From assembly GCF_008806325.1 (NCBI RefSeq), contig NZ_WACR01000008.1, positions 176,224 to 240,223 of the forward strand: a stretch of 64,000 bases of DNA, given 5' to 3'. The stretch's first letter is position 1; each line of letters opens with the position of its first letter. This DNA is from Salibacter halophilus (GTDB lineage Bacteria; Bacteroidota; Bacteroidia; Flavobacteriales_G; Salibacteraceae). Made by a program: the position numbers and the translations under genes. Of the stretch, positions 52,994 to 61,536 are shown piece after piece. The notes below the pieces were generated by a model. It did not search any database. It was not told the origin of the DNA and was given only the letters and a program-made list of their open reading frames with translations.

Positions 52994-53486
52994 TCCTTTA
53001 TTGTATAAACTAAATAGTTTGAACTTTCCAGATGATACTGTTAGCGTAGAGCATCTTGACATTCAATTGTGGAGGCCATCTCTGTATAATTGGAAGCCAC
53101 CTGGAAAAGGATGGAAATACATGATATACACAGTTTTTCATTTCATCAATGTTTTCAGGAATAATAGATACGCTGCTTTAATAATAAAGCTTAAAAAGTC
53201 CAATCAAATAGTTGCATCTCTACTAATAGTACCTACTTATTTCAAGTGGAAATTTATGAGTAATCATGATGTGCAGTTTACTTATGTTCTTGTCAACTCA
53301 AAACACAGGGGTGAAGGTCTTGGTAAGTTGCTATTAAACAGGGCAATAAGAAGTTTAACTGATTTTAAAGGAGATGTTTGGTATGTTACAACAAAAGACA
53401 ATTTAAACTCACAAAGACTTGCCGAAAAATGTGGGTTTACTTTCTACCGGCTTGGTAAACGTAGCAAATTTAAAACGATTGATTAA
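52983..53486 (+). CDS. GNAT-family N-acyltransferase
   Basis: 167 aa. The acetyl-CoA loop is VNSKHRGEGLGKLLLNRAIR (with R-x-x-G-x-G), and NLNSQRLAEKCGFTFYRLGK closes the domain. The N-terminal 60 residues are unusual and partly hydrophobic. Translationally coupled to deacetylase-type protein B upstream and the CapK-like gene downstream, which starts at the next base. Confidence 0.82.
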   Translation: MGDNPLLYKLNSLNFPDDTVSVEHLDIQLWRPSLYNWKPPGKGWKYMIYTVFHFINVFRNNRYAALIIKLKKSNQIVASLLIVPTYFKWKFMSNHDVQFTYVLVNSKHRGEGLGKLLLNRAIRSLTDFKGDVWYVTTKDNLNSQRLAEKCGFTFYRLGKRSKFKTID

Positions 53487-54767
53487 ATGAACTTTAGAAA
53501 GAAAGTTTTCTGGATAGTAGACCTTCTTAATAGAGGTGCAATAAAAAAGGGAGTAAAAAAATTAAATGATGCTTATGATATAGATATAAGGACTTTTCAC
53601 TTATTATACTCTGAAGAGTCTTTAAATGCCCTTATCAATTATGCTTCCTCTAAGGTGGATTATTATCCATCGAATGGTAAGGTGTTATCAGATTTTAAAT
53701 CAATTAGTAAGTTAGATATCAGAAATGAATTAAACCATTTCCTATCACCCGACTTTGTTCAGAGTGAGTTAATTGAACAAGTCACCAGTGGTTCAACTGG
53801 CGTGCCATTTACTACATACTGGAGTAGGAGGAAGAAACAGTTCAATTCTATTGATACAATCTTTTTTAATCAATTGGCTGGATATGATATTGGGATTAAA
53901 TTTTATTATTTCAAGATTTGGAATGAACTAAACAGGAAGTCTTTTTTGAAAAGAAATATAGAGAATGTAGTACCTGTTGATGTTCGTGATTCGAGCGATT
54001 CTTTTTGGATTAGATTGATTCAAAATCTAAGTAACGCGAAAAGAAAGGTTTTCTTATTAGGGTATGCTAGTGCGATTGAAGAGCTTTCCAAAACTTGTGA
54101 ACGTCAAGATGTTAAACTTCATTCTAAGATTCTGGGTATTATAACCATGTCAGAGGCACTACCCGACAGTGCTAAAGCTCATATGAGGCAATGGCTTTCG
54201 GAGAATGTATTTGCGAGATACTCTAATATGGAGAATGGGATAATAGCTCAACAGGTAGATGAAAGCGGTAGGTTTTTAATTAATAGTCATAGCTTTAAAG
54301 TAGAGACTTTAAAGATGGACAGTGACGAGTCAGTTTCAAAAGGAGAGATAGGAAGGATAGTGATAACTGATATTTATAATTACGCAATGCCTCTTATTCG
54401 TTATGATACAGGTGACTTAGGTCGTATCTCTTCCTGTGGTATGTATTTAGATCATATCGAGGGTCGTAAGATGGACGCAATTTACAACACAAAAGATCAA
54501 TTAATAAGCTCGTTTGTTATTACCAATATGATGTGGAAGTATAAAGAGCTATTGCAGTATCAATTTGTTCAGTGTTCAAGAACATCTTATTTATTCAAAC
54601 TAAACATTGGTAACAATACCTTTACGAGAGAAAAAGAATTAATTGAGGAGTTCAAAGGTTATCTTGGATATGATGCAGAAATTAAAATAGAATATGTGAA
54701 GGAAGTTCCGCTGCTTAATTCAGGAAAACGAAGAAAGGTTTTGAATTTAATGCGTAATCATAGGTGA
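53487..54767 (+). CDS. CapK/PaaK-like adenylate-forming enzyme
   Basis: 426 aa. The AMP-binding loop QVTSGSTGVPFTTYWSRRKK is near residue 108; ITMSEALPDSAK and IRYDTGDLGRISSCGMY are the motifs of the phenylacetate-CoA ligase/F390 synthetase family. CapK-type members are common in capsule loci and may activate a carboxylic acid for transfer to a sugar. With the coupled GNAT and deacetylase it suggests installation of an unusual N-acyl group; this is inference. Confidence 0.82.
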   Translation: MNFRKKVFWIVDLLNRGAIKKGVKKLNDAYDIDIRTFHLLYSEESLNALINYASSKVDYYPSNGKVLSDFKSISKLDIRNELNHFLSPDFVQSELIEQVTSGSTGVPFTTYWSRRKKQFNSIDTIFFNQLAGYDIGIKFYYFKIWNELNRKSFLKRNIENVVPVDVRDSSDSFWIRLIQNLSNAKRKVFLLGYASAIEELSKTCERQDVKLHSKILGIITMSEALPDSAKAHMRQWLSENVFARYSNMENGIIAQQVDESGRFLINSHSFKVETLKMDSDESVSKGEIGRIVITDIYNYAMPLIRYDTGDLGRISSCGMYLDHIEGRKMDAIYNTKDQLISSFVITNMMWKYKELLQYQFVQCSRTSYLFKLNIGNNTFTREKELIEEFKGYLGYDAEIKIEYVKEVPLLNSGKRRKVLNLMRNHR

Positions 54768-54826
54768 GTTGTGAAATATTGTGATATTATATTCTCATAA
54801 AGTTCAATGTAAAGAATAAGTTCAAA

Positions 54827-55226
54827 TTGTTAGTGAATAATCAACGAGTTTCTGTAAACTCTCCAATTGATAATTTAGTTGCTGGTAACTTGGTAGCGCC
54901 AATTGATGACAAAAAAGGGGGTATATTCGGCCTGGGAATTTATAGCGACATTACCAGAAAACCAGAATCTACACACCCAATCACAGGAGTAAAGATGATT
55001 GGATTTCAAGTGCCTATGTGGAAAGAATGTTTAAAGCTGGCATAGGTGCTGCGCAAGAACATCCAGAAAATCGTTCAATAGGATGGGCATTGATGTTACT
55101 GAAAATGAGCCCGGCTTAATTGAAGGAAATCACGATAGGTGTAAGCTAGTTTGGCAATTGCCGCTATCAAAAGGTATGAAACAAACTTTAATCAAACATT
55201 TATCAGAATTCAATAATAGAGTCTAA
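54827..55226 (+). pseudogene. Broken sugar-transfer-associated ATP-grasp gene
   Basis: Three short frames in a row add up to the C-terminal part of a sugar-transfer-associated ATP-grasp protein: frame 1 reads NNQRVSVNSPIDNLVAGNLV ... THPITGVKMIGFQVPMWKE and stops at 55045; a second frame continues QEHPENRSIGW; a third gives NEPGLIEGNHDRCKLVWQLP to the stop at 55226. At least two frameshifts and loss of the ATP-binding N-terminal half make it inactive. It lies just before the initiating sugar transferase, the usual neighbour of this family. Confidence 0.82.
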
Positions 55227-55228
55227 AG

Positions 55229-55831
55229 ATGTACAGAAAATCACTGAAACAACTCCTCGATATCCTCATCAGTATTCTTGCTTTAATAATTTTAAGTCCT
55301 GTACTTTTATTGATTGCTGTTTTAGTCAAGACTACTTCTCCAGGTCCGGTATTCTTTAGACAGGACAGAATAGGTAAAAATCTAAAAATTTTTAGAGTTT
55401 GGAAATTTAGAACCATGACCAATGAGAAAAGAGAAGTTGGAAATAAACCATTGATCGGAAAAGTTCAGGGAGTCACAGCTGTGGGGTATTATTTAAGGAG
55501 GTACAAGCTTGATGAATTGCCTCAATTGATGAATGTAGTCCAAGGTGATATGTCTTTAATTGGCCCAAGACCGAGTGTTGCTCACCAAGTCCCTGAAATG
55601 AATGCTGTCCAAAAAAGACGATTTGAAGTATTGCCTGGCTTAACGGGTCTAGCACAAGTATCAGGTAACATTCACTTGTCATGGCCTGAGCGATACATAT
55701 TTGACATCCAATATGTGGATAATGTGAGCTTTATTAATGACATCCGTATTCTTTTGCGGACAATATTTTTAATTATTCGGGGCGAAGAGTATTACATAAA
55801 TAAACCTCTCAAAATCAAACTCAATGGCTAA
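55229..55831 (+). CDS. Initiating sugar-phosphate transferase (PglC/WcaJ C-terminal type)
   Basis: Monotopic phosphoglycosyl transferase of 200 aa that puts the first sugar phosphate on undecaprenyl phosphate. A re-entrant membrane helix at residues 8-35 (LLDILISILALIILSPVLLL), then SPGPVFFRQDRIGKNLKIFR, KFRTM, and the catalytic Asp-Glu in RRYKLDELPQLMNVVQGDMS with LIGPRPS; PGLTGLAQVSG follows. The short form lacks the N-terminal membrane domain of WcaJ, and therefore resembles PglC. It overlaps the formyltransferase-like gene by eight bases. Confidence 0.95.
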   Translation: MYRKSLKQLLDILISILALIILSPVLLLIAVLVKTTSPGPVFFRQDRIGKNLKIFRVWKFRTMTNEKREVGNKPLIGKVQGVTAVGYYLRRYKLDELPQLMNVVQGDMSLIGPRPSVAHQVPEMNAVQKRRFEVLPGLTGLAQVSGNIHLSWPERYIFDIQYVDNVSFINDIRILLRTIFLIIRGEEYYINKPLKIKLNG

Positions 55832-56789
55832 ATTGGAATTTCACAAAAATCCACGAATAGCTATAGCAGGAAGCGTCAACAGCAGTGCACGTGTTCTAAG
55901 AAAGCTTATTGAATATGAAATGAATATCCAATGGGTTTTAGGATTAGATCCAACTATTTCAAAAAATGTAAGTGGATTTAATGACCTTGGTCCAATAGCT
56001 GAGTCGGCATCCTTAGATTTTAGTTATTTTAAGAAATTGAATGATGATTGGATTCTTGACGGAATTAAGAAACGTCAGATTGATTTATTCTTTGTAATAG
56101 GACTTTCTCAGTTGGTTCGAACAAATCTCATGAATGCTCCAAAGGTTGCTTGTATAGGTTATCACCCTACTCGTTTGCCTAAGGGTAGAGGAAGAGCAGC
56201 TATAGCTTGGATTATAATGGGAAAGGTGGATGCTGCAGCGTCTTTTTTCTTGCTTGATGAAGGTACTGACAGCGGCCATATAATTGCTCAAAAACCAACT
56301 CAATTAGATGGTACAGAGTACCCAAAAGATGTAATTGATAAAATCATGGTTTCCATTGACGAAGCCATGGATGAAGTACTTCCAAATATTAAAAAAGGTT
56401 GGCTTTCGTATCACCAACAGAATGAAATTCAAGCCACATATCTTGGTAAACGTGCCCCCAGCGATGGTTATCTCGATTGGGAGCTGCCAGCAGTTGATCT
56501 ACAAAGATTAATTCGTGCCGTTTCTCATCCTTTGCCTGGTGCAATTACCTTTCTAGGAGAAAAGGAAATAAAAGTCTGGCGAGCTGAAGTTTGGAATTCA
56601 GAAAATATTGTGGGAGTACCAGGACGTATCGTCAAGATTTTGGAAAATAGCTTTGTCGTATGTACAGGAGAGAAGCATCTTGAGGTTGTTGACTGGGAAG
56701 GAGTTGCGCTTTCCGAATTAATTGAAGGCCATAAGCTGGGTATCAATTGGGTTGTATTATATAGAAACTATATATCGAATAAAAAATGA
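55824..56789 (+). CDS. Formyltransferase-family protein with altered active site
   Basis: 321 aa with the formyltransferase core (residues about 80-185) and a C-terminal OB-like domain of Fmt type (LQRLIRAVSHPLPGAITFLG). The core reads ACIGYHPTRLPKGRGRAAIA and later GTDSGHII. Against the N-x-H ... D active site of Fmt, the His and Asp are present but the Asn position is Gly. The adjacent PIG-L deacetylase and ATP-grasp genes overlap it in one unit. It may N-formylate or otherwise modify an amino sugar exposed by the deacetylase. Confidence 0.75.
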   Translation: MAKLEFHKNPRIAIAGSVNSSARVLRKLIEYEMNIQWVLGLDPTISKNVSGFNDLGPIAESASLDFSYFKKLNDDWILDGIKKRQIDLFFVIGLSQLVRTNLMNAPKVACIGYHPTRLPKGRGRAAIAWIIMGKVDAAASFFLLDEGTDSGHIIAQKPTQLDGTEYPKDVIDKIMVSIDEAMDEVLPNIKKGWLSYHQQNEIQATYLGKRAPSDGYLDWELPAVDLQRLIRAVSHPLPGAITFLGEKEIKVWRAEVWNSENIVGVPGRIVKILENSFVVCTGEKHLEVVDWEGVALSELIEGHKLGINWVVLYRNYISNKK

Positions 56790-57463
56790 AGAATATTCTA
56801 GTTGTAGCACCTCATTGTGATGATGAGGTATTAGGTTGTGGTGGCACAATTAAAAAGCTAACTAAGAAAGGACTGAATGTTATTGTTTTAATGATCACTA
56901 ATGGCTTCATTGGTGCTCCTGAATTATTTAAAGAAGAAGATACTCTGAAAAATCGGCAAGAGGCAAAGGTAGCTAATGCTTATTTAGGGGTAAAGAAAGT
57001 AGTGTTTTTAGATTTTCCAGCTCCAAGACTAGATAGTATTGCGTCTTACAAATTATCTATCGCTATTTCTGAAATAATTAGAGATTATGATATTGATACG
57101 ATGTATATTCCACACAAGGGAGATATACATAGGGATCATTTTGTAACACATGAGTGCAGTCTGGTTGCGGCCAGACCAATTAACAACTGTCCCGTAAAGC
57201 GTATATATTCATACGAGACTTTATCTGAAACAGAATGGGCTATGCCGAGTCAAAATGAGGCATTCATTCCAACGGTTTTTGAGAATGTGACCGATACATT
57301 TGAAGAAAAAGCGAAAAGTTTTGGGTTTTATAAGAGTCAGGTGAAAGAATACCCACATCCTCGTTCTCAAGAATCTATGCGCGCATTGGCGATGCATCGC
57401 GGTGCAACAGTAGGCTTTCATTTAGCCGAGGCGTTTATGTTAATCAGAGAAATTAAAGATTAA
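56786..57463 (+). CDS. PIG-L/LmbE-family deacetylase
   Basis: Zn-dependent N-deacetylase of 225 aa. The first metal motif is PHCDDEVLGCGGTI at residues 9-22 (usual HPDD with Cys for Pro), the second HRDHFVTHECSL around residue 112. Members act on GlcNAc-PI, mycothiol precursors and lipid-linked N-acetylamino sugars. Both neighbours overlap it by one to four bases. It likely unmasks an amine for the formyltransferase-like partner. Confidence 0.85.
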   Translation: MKNILVVAPHCDDEVLGCGGTIKKLTKKGLNVIVLMITNGFIGAPELFKEEDTLKNRQEAKVANAYLGVKKVVFLDFPAPRLDSIASYKLSIAISEIIRDYDIDTMYIPHKGDIHRDHFVTHECSLVAARPINNCPVKRIYSYETLSETEWAMPSQNEAFIPTVFENVTDTFEEKAKSFGFYKSQVKEYPHPRSQESMRALAMHRGATVGFHLAEAFMLIREIKD

Positions 57464-58515
57464 TGAATATTTTAATTTTGGGTATTGGTGGCCCAACACC
57501 ACGTTCCATAACGAAACGATTACGCAAGCTTTATCCGGAAGCAAAGCTCGTTGGAACAGATATAGAACCAAAAGCTATTGGTTTTTACATGTGTGATTTA
57601 CTCGACAAGAGCATATTGATTCCACGAGCTAACTCAAGTGACTATTTTGAGGTTATCAAGAGCATTATTCGTGAAGAAAATATTGATTTGGCTTTTGTTC
57701 AGCCGGAACAAGAAGTAAAGACATGGGGAGAATATTACAACAGGCATGGGAGCTATCCATGTCCGACAATTATTCCACCTATAGAACACGTAAATGCCTT
57801 AATGGATAAGGCGGCAATGTCAGATTTATTTGAAGGAACTGATTTTATACCTGATACGATTCGTATGACTCCCCAAAATCCAAAATTTTCAGAAATTCAA
57901 GAGAAAATTGGTTACCCATGTTGGATTAGAGCATCTGTAGGCTCTGGAGGATTGGGCTCATTGAAATTGTCTCGTAAAGAAGAGTTGGAAGCATGGCTGT
58001 TCATTCATAAGGATGTCCCTGAATTTACAATAAGTGAATTTTTAAATGGTCGTCACTTAGCCAATCAAATGTTATATGTTAAAGGCAGTTGTGTTAGAAA
58101 TGCAGGATTACATTGCGCAGAATATGTAATGTCTGATATTGCTCCTTCAAAAGTAACGGGGAACACTTCTTATGGCTTATTATTAAATGAAAAAAAATTA
58201 CTTGAGAAATGTGAGTTAGTTATGAAAGTTGTTCAAGATAGAACAGGTGCTGAAGCTAATGGTGTCTACAGTTTCGATTTCAAAGAAGATATTGACGGGA
58301 ACTTGAAGGTTACTGAGATAAATATCCGCCATATGGCTTACACTGGTATTATGGCTGAATGTGGTTTTGACCTTATCAAAGATACTGTGGATGTGTTAAA
58401 AGGTGGATTTACTATGCCTGAAAACTCTTTTCACTTCTTTGATAAAGAATATGTTTTTTTACGTGATGTTGATATTGAACCAATAATTCTGGAGAAGAAG
58501 GATTTATTGAAGTAA
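57463..58515 (+). CDS. ATP-grasp ligase of the polysaccharide locus
   Basis: 350 aa, with an N-terminal Rossmann-like preATP-grasp domain (LILGIGGPTPRSITKRLRKL) and an ATP-grasp core: YPCWIRASVGSGGLGSLKLS as the phosphate loop, FTISEFLNGRHLANQM, GVYSFDFKED and the metal site KVTEINIRHM. It resembles carbamoyl-phosphate-synthase-like or D-Ala-D-Ala-like ligases in glycan loci. It would join a carboxylate to an amine, possibly the one made by the PIG-L enzyme. Last gene of the plus-strand operon, closed by a terminator. Confidence 0.82.
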   Translation: MNILILGIGGPTPRSITKRLRKLYPEAKLVGTDIEPKAIGFYMCDLLDKSILIPRANSSDYFEVIKSIIREENIDLAFVQPEQEVKTWGEYYNRHGSYPCPTIIPPIEHVNALMDKAAMSDLFEGTDFIPDTIRMTPQNPKFSEIQEKIGYPCWIRASVGSGGLGSLKLSRKEELEAWLFIHKDVPEFTISEFLNGRHLANQMLYVKGSCVRNAGLHCAEYVMSDIAPSKVTGNTSYGLLLNEKKLLEKCELVMKVVQDRTGAEANGVYSFDFKEDIDGNLKVTEINIRHMAYTGIMAECGFDLIKDTVDVLKGGFTMPENSFHFFDKEYVFLRDVDIEPIILEKKDLLK

Positions 58516-58539
58516 AGAGTAAAGTTATTAGGTTTTAAG

Positions 58540-58567
58540 AAAAGCTGATCGGGAGATCGGCTTTTTT
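58540..58567 (+). terminator. Rho-independent terminator of the polysaccharide operon
   Basis: Stem AAGCTGATC/GATCGGCTT (one G-T pair) around GGGA, followed by a T-run. Located 25 bases after the ATP-grasp stop codon. Confidence 0.9.
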
Positions 58568-58678
58568 GTTCTTATCGCAGCGATTTTAGAGGTCGAGGCC
58601 AAGGTCAAGGTGTTCAAATTTCACTTTAGGATTGCTTGATGTTTAAGGTGTTAAGGGGTCCCGCAGCAAGTGCGAGGA

Positions 58679-58729
58679 TCTAAGTTCATCTAGTCTTTGA
58701 CTTGCGTCAAAGAGCAAGATTCACTAAGA
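58679..58729 (+). repeat. Hairpin repeat, type I, copy 11
   Basis: TCTAAGTTCATCTAG, perfect stem TCTTTGAC-TTGC-GTCAAAGA, then GCAAGATTCACTAAGA; same orientation as the copies 30-37 kb to the left. Confidence 0.9.
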
Positions 58730-58845
58730 CTAAACTCCAAAAACCGTAGTCTGATTGTGTGCTCTGCGCTTTGTCTTTTTCGTATGTTGAAACCCCTCAG
58801 CGAGTGAAAAAATAGTGTGCGATCCCGTTCCTTCCGTCACGAGGA

Positions 58846-58896
58846 TATAAGAGCTTCTAAAATCTGACAAATGTGTCAGGTTAAGAATCTCTAATA
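58846..58896 (+). repeat. Hairpin repeat, type II, copy 12
   Basis: TATAAGAGCTTCTAA, stem AATCTGAC-AAATGT-GTCAGGTT with one G-T pair, then AAGAATCTCTAA. Confidence 0.85.
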
Positions 58897-59066
58897 CTCC
58901 GCACATCCGCTACGTATCGCTGACTGATGAGACGGGGGCTACGTATTGGCGTTTGGGTTGATTGGGAAGTTTGGGTTCGCTTGAAGGTTTGAGTCGGAAT
59001 GATAGGAGATTTGTTTCACATCAAACTATCAAACCACCAAACCTGCCAACAGCTCTAAGGCAGTAC

Positions 59067-61535
59067 TTACCAAAACTTCCACCAGGGTTTTTTGTATTCT
59101 TCGTCTTCTTCGTAATAGCCGTAACCGTAGCCGTAACCATATCCATAACCATATCCATAACCGTAACCATATCCATATCCTGCCTGAACCTGTACATCAT
59201 TGAATACGATCCCGATATTTTTGAGGTCATGGGTCTCGTAATAGTTGTTGATGAGATCTAGAAGTTCTGTTCTTGTGTAGTTTTGACGAACCATGTAAAG
59301 GTTGACGTCAGTAAGCTTCATCAATTCCAATGAGTCAGCGACTAATCCAAGAGGAGGTGTATCCATAACGATGTAATCATACTGGTTTTTTAAATCCTCC
59401 AGTAATTTAGGGAGCTCTTCTCCCATAATCAATTCACTGGGGTTTGGAGGTATTGGCCCTGCTGATATAATATCCAGATTTTGAACATGAGTTGATTGTA
59501 CAATTTCGCTGGCTTCAGTATCTCCTATCAAATAGTTGGTTACTCCAATTTGGTTCGTGAGGTTAAAGTCATTGAAGATTTTTGGTTTGCGTAAGTCCAT
59601 TCCGATCAAAACTGTACGTTTCCCTGAGTTTGCCAGTACACTGGCGAGATTAATTGCACAAAAGGTCTTTCCTTCGCCTCCGACAGAACTGGTGATCATG
59701 ATCACATTGGATTTTTCGAGATCCTTTTTAGCCCTGTCTTTGATGAAAAACTGGAGATTAGTGCGAATAGCCCTGAAACTCTCCGATACAGAAGACTTGG
59801 GGTTGTTAGTTACCACAAGGTTTGTGTTCTTATTCGAGTGCCCGACCTGCCCGATCATGGGGAGATTAGTGGCTCTGTCGAGCTCTGCCGGACTGTTGAT
59901 TTTGTTGTTGAGAAAGTGGCGGAGCACTACAAATCCAACGGGTACAATAAAGCCAAGCATAAAAGCAATAGCGAGGTTACGTCCTTTTTTAGGATAAATT
60001 GGACCTTCACCGAGATATCGAGCACGGTCGATGAAATGTGTGTCAGGTGTGTTTCCCGCTTTAGCTACGCTAGCATCAGCCAGGCGCTCGAGTAAGAATG
60101 TATATTGCTGATCTATTACCTGGTATTTCCGTTGAATGTTGATGAAACGCTGCTCCTGAACCGGTAGCTGTGCGATTTCTTTTTCCACTTTCCCCAGGCG
60201 TGATTGGATGTTTTCCATCCTTATTTCCTGAGCCTCAATTAGGTTGTTGAGGTTTTCGATGAGTGTTCTTTTCGTATCGCGAATCTGTTCGTTGATACGC
60301 TTAATGGCAGGATTTCCCTCTTCCATTGAGTATTGATAGCGCGAACGTTCAAGGCTCAACTCACTCAACTTTTGGACCAAACTAACCAACAGCGGGTCCT
60401 CAACACCTACTACAGACGGGGCTACGAGCCCACCAAAATCTGAGTTTTCATTCAAGTATTTGAGTAAGTAGTTGTAGTAATCTTCAGCAAGCTGCTGCTG
60501 ATTGAGGTCTTCCTGTAGTCTGAGGAAACGCTCCATCGTACTTTGAGATTCACTGCTGATATCGATCAATTCATTTTTTTGGCGGAACTGCTCCAGGTTT
60601 TTCTGCGATTGCTGAAGACTATCACTGATTCCGGCTAACTGGTCTTCGATGAAGTCAATCGTATTTTGCGAAGTCTGGTTCTTTTGTTCCAATTCATAAT
60701 CTTGCAATACTTTGATCGAGGTATTGAGATAGTCTTCAATTTTTTGTCTATTGGGGTTGCTGTAGGTCAATCGAAGTAGACTTGCATTTTCATTTTCCTG
60801 TTCAACTTTAACACCCTTCATTAAAGACGGTACAATGGTATTGTACTCCTTAAAGGAAAAATAAAAGCGATTATCATCAGAAGCAATCTGGAAATTGTTC
60901 GATTTTTTTAACTTCACTTTTAAAAATGAAAGCTCAAACCACTTTCCATATTCAATAAGCTTTGTTTCATTACTGGTTAGGCTATTTTCAACGGTAGTGT
61001 CGCGATCAGCATTGTAGAGATTAGCGTCAACATCTTTAGGTACTTCGTCTTCCCAAAATTGAAGGCGATAGCCGTTTTTCTCAGTCAGAACACGAACCTG
61101 CCCGCTAAATTGTGGGTGCTTTTTATCAAACTCGAATGTGAACGGCATGCTTTTATATCCGTCAAATGATTTGATGCGTCCTTCTTTTTTGAAATTAACC
61201 TCCAGGTTAAGACGTTTAACTACCTTTAGATTGTGTTCAAAAGACTTGAGCGTAGCAATTTTGGTTTGAATTTCATCACTGGCGCCACCCCAGTTAAAAA
61301 CGAGTGACACGCTGCGAGACTGGTAGGGGTTTTTGTCCTTTTGGATATGTACGAGCGAGGAGAGTTCGTATTTTTCAGTAGTGTAGCGATTCACTAAATA
61401 TGCAACCCCTAAGGCAATGATCACAGAAATAGTGATCAGCTTCCAGGCAGCCAGAATTTTAAACAGCAACTCTTTGATGTCGAGTGAATCGTCTTCTTGA
61501 TGCTGCTGATGTTGCGGTTGAAAGTTGTCCTGCAT
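59067..61535 (-). CDS. wzc: Wzc-like polysaccharide co-polymerase/tyrosine autokinase
   Basis: 822-aa inner-membrane protein controlling polymer length and export. N-terminal Wzz domain between two membrane helices (about residues 33-55 and 508-530) with a long periplasmic coiled coil. BY-kinase domain: Walker A SSVGGEGKT near 610, Walker A' LIGMDLRKP near 640, Walker B IVMDTPP near 722. The C-terminal tail is an extreme Tyr-Gly run (about residues 785-806, ten or more YG units) followed by YYEEDEEYKK, the autophosphorylation cluster. It is cotranscribed with wza, opposite in direction to the biosynthesis operon. Confidence 0.95.
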   Translation of the reverse strand: MQDNFQPQHQQHQEDDSLDIKELLFKILAAWKLITISVIIALGVAYLVNRYTTEKYELSSLVHIQKDKNPYQSRSVSLVFNWGGASDEIQTKIATLKSFEHNLKVVKRLNLEVNFKKEGRIKSFDGYKSMPFTFEFDKKHPQFSGQVRVLTEKNGYRLQFWEDEVPKDVDANLYNADRDTTVENSLTSNETKLIEYGKWFELSFLKVKLKKSNNFQIASDDNRFYFSFKEYNTIVPSLMKGVKVEQENENASLLRLTYSNPNRQKIEDYLNTSIKVLQDYELEQKNQTSQNTIDFIEDQLAGISDSLQQSQKNLEQFRQKNELIDISSESQSTMERFLRLQEDLNQQQLAEDYYNYLLKYLNENSDFGGLVAPSVVGVEDPLLVSLVQKLSELSLERSRYQYSMEEGNPAIKRINEQIRDTKRTLIENLNNLIEAQEIRMENIQSRLGKVEKEIAQLPVQEQRFINIQRKYQVIDQQYTFLLERLADASVAKAGNTPDTHFIDRARYLGEGPIYPKKGRNLAIAFMLGFIVPVGFVVLRHFLNNKINSPAELDRATNLPMIGQVGHSNKNTNLVVTNNPKSSVSESFRAIRTNLQFFIKDRAKKDLEKSNVIMITSSVGGEGKTFCAINLASVLANSGKRTVLIGMDLRKPKIFNDFNLTNQIGVTNYLIGDTEASEIVQSTHVQNLDIISAGPIPPNPSELIMGEELPKLLEDLKNQYDYIVMDTPPLGLVADSLELMKLTDVNLYMVRQNYTRTELLDLINNYYETHDLKNIGIVFNDVQVQAGYGYGYGYGYGYGYGYGYGYGYYEEDEEYKKPWWKFW
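59115..59180. repeat. Short tandem repeat encoding the Wzc Tyr-Gly tail
   Basis: Plus strand shows alternating CCGTAACC and CCATATCC words, i.e. repeated (TAY GGN) codons on the coding strand. Codon variants alternate, so the tract is not a pure microsatellite but could still change length. Confidence 0.85.
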
Positions 61536-61536
61536 A

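Larger units (their letters stand above)
58568..59066. repeat. Repeat island 7 right of the polysaccharide operon
   Basis: A purine-rich GAGGTCGAGGCCAAGG block (about 58590), TTGCTTGATGTTTAAGG and TTAAGGGGTCCCG, hairpin copy 11, an apparently single-copy stretch (58735-58800), CCCGTTCCTTCCGTCACGAG, hairpin copy 12, a pair of GCTACGTAT motifs, and a TTTGGG run. Near 59025-59055 ACCACCAAACC-type words appear in the opposite sense. The open frame at 58962-59261 is not a gene. Confidence 0.8.

Noticed and set aside
58962..59261. 99-codon plus-strand open frame with repetitive VAVTISITISITV
   Set aside because: Opposite strand of the wzc Tyr-Gly repeat plus island DNA; not a membrane protein.
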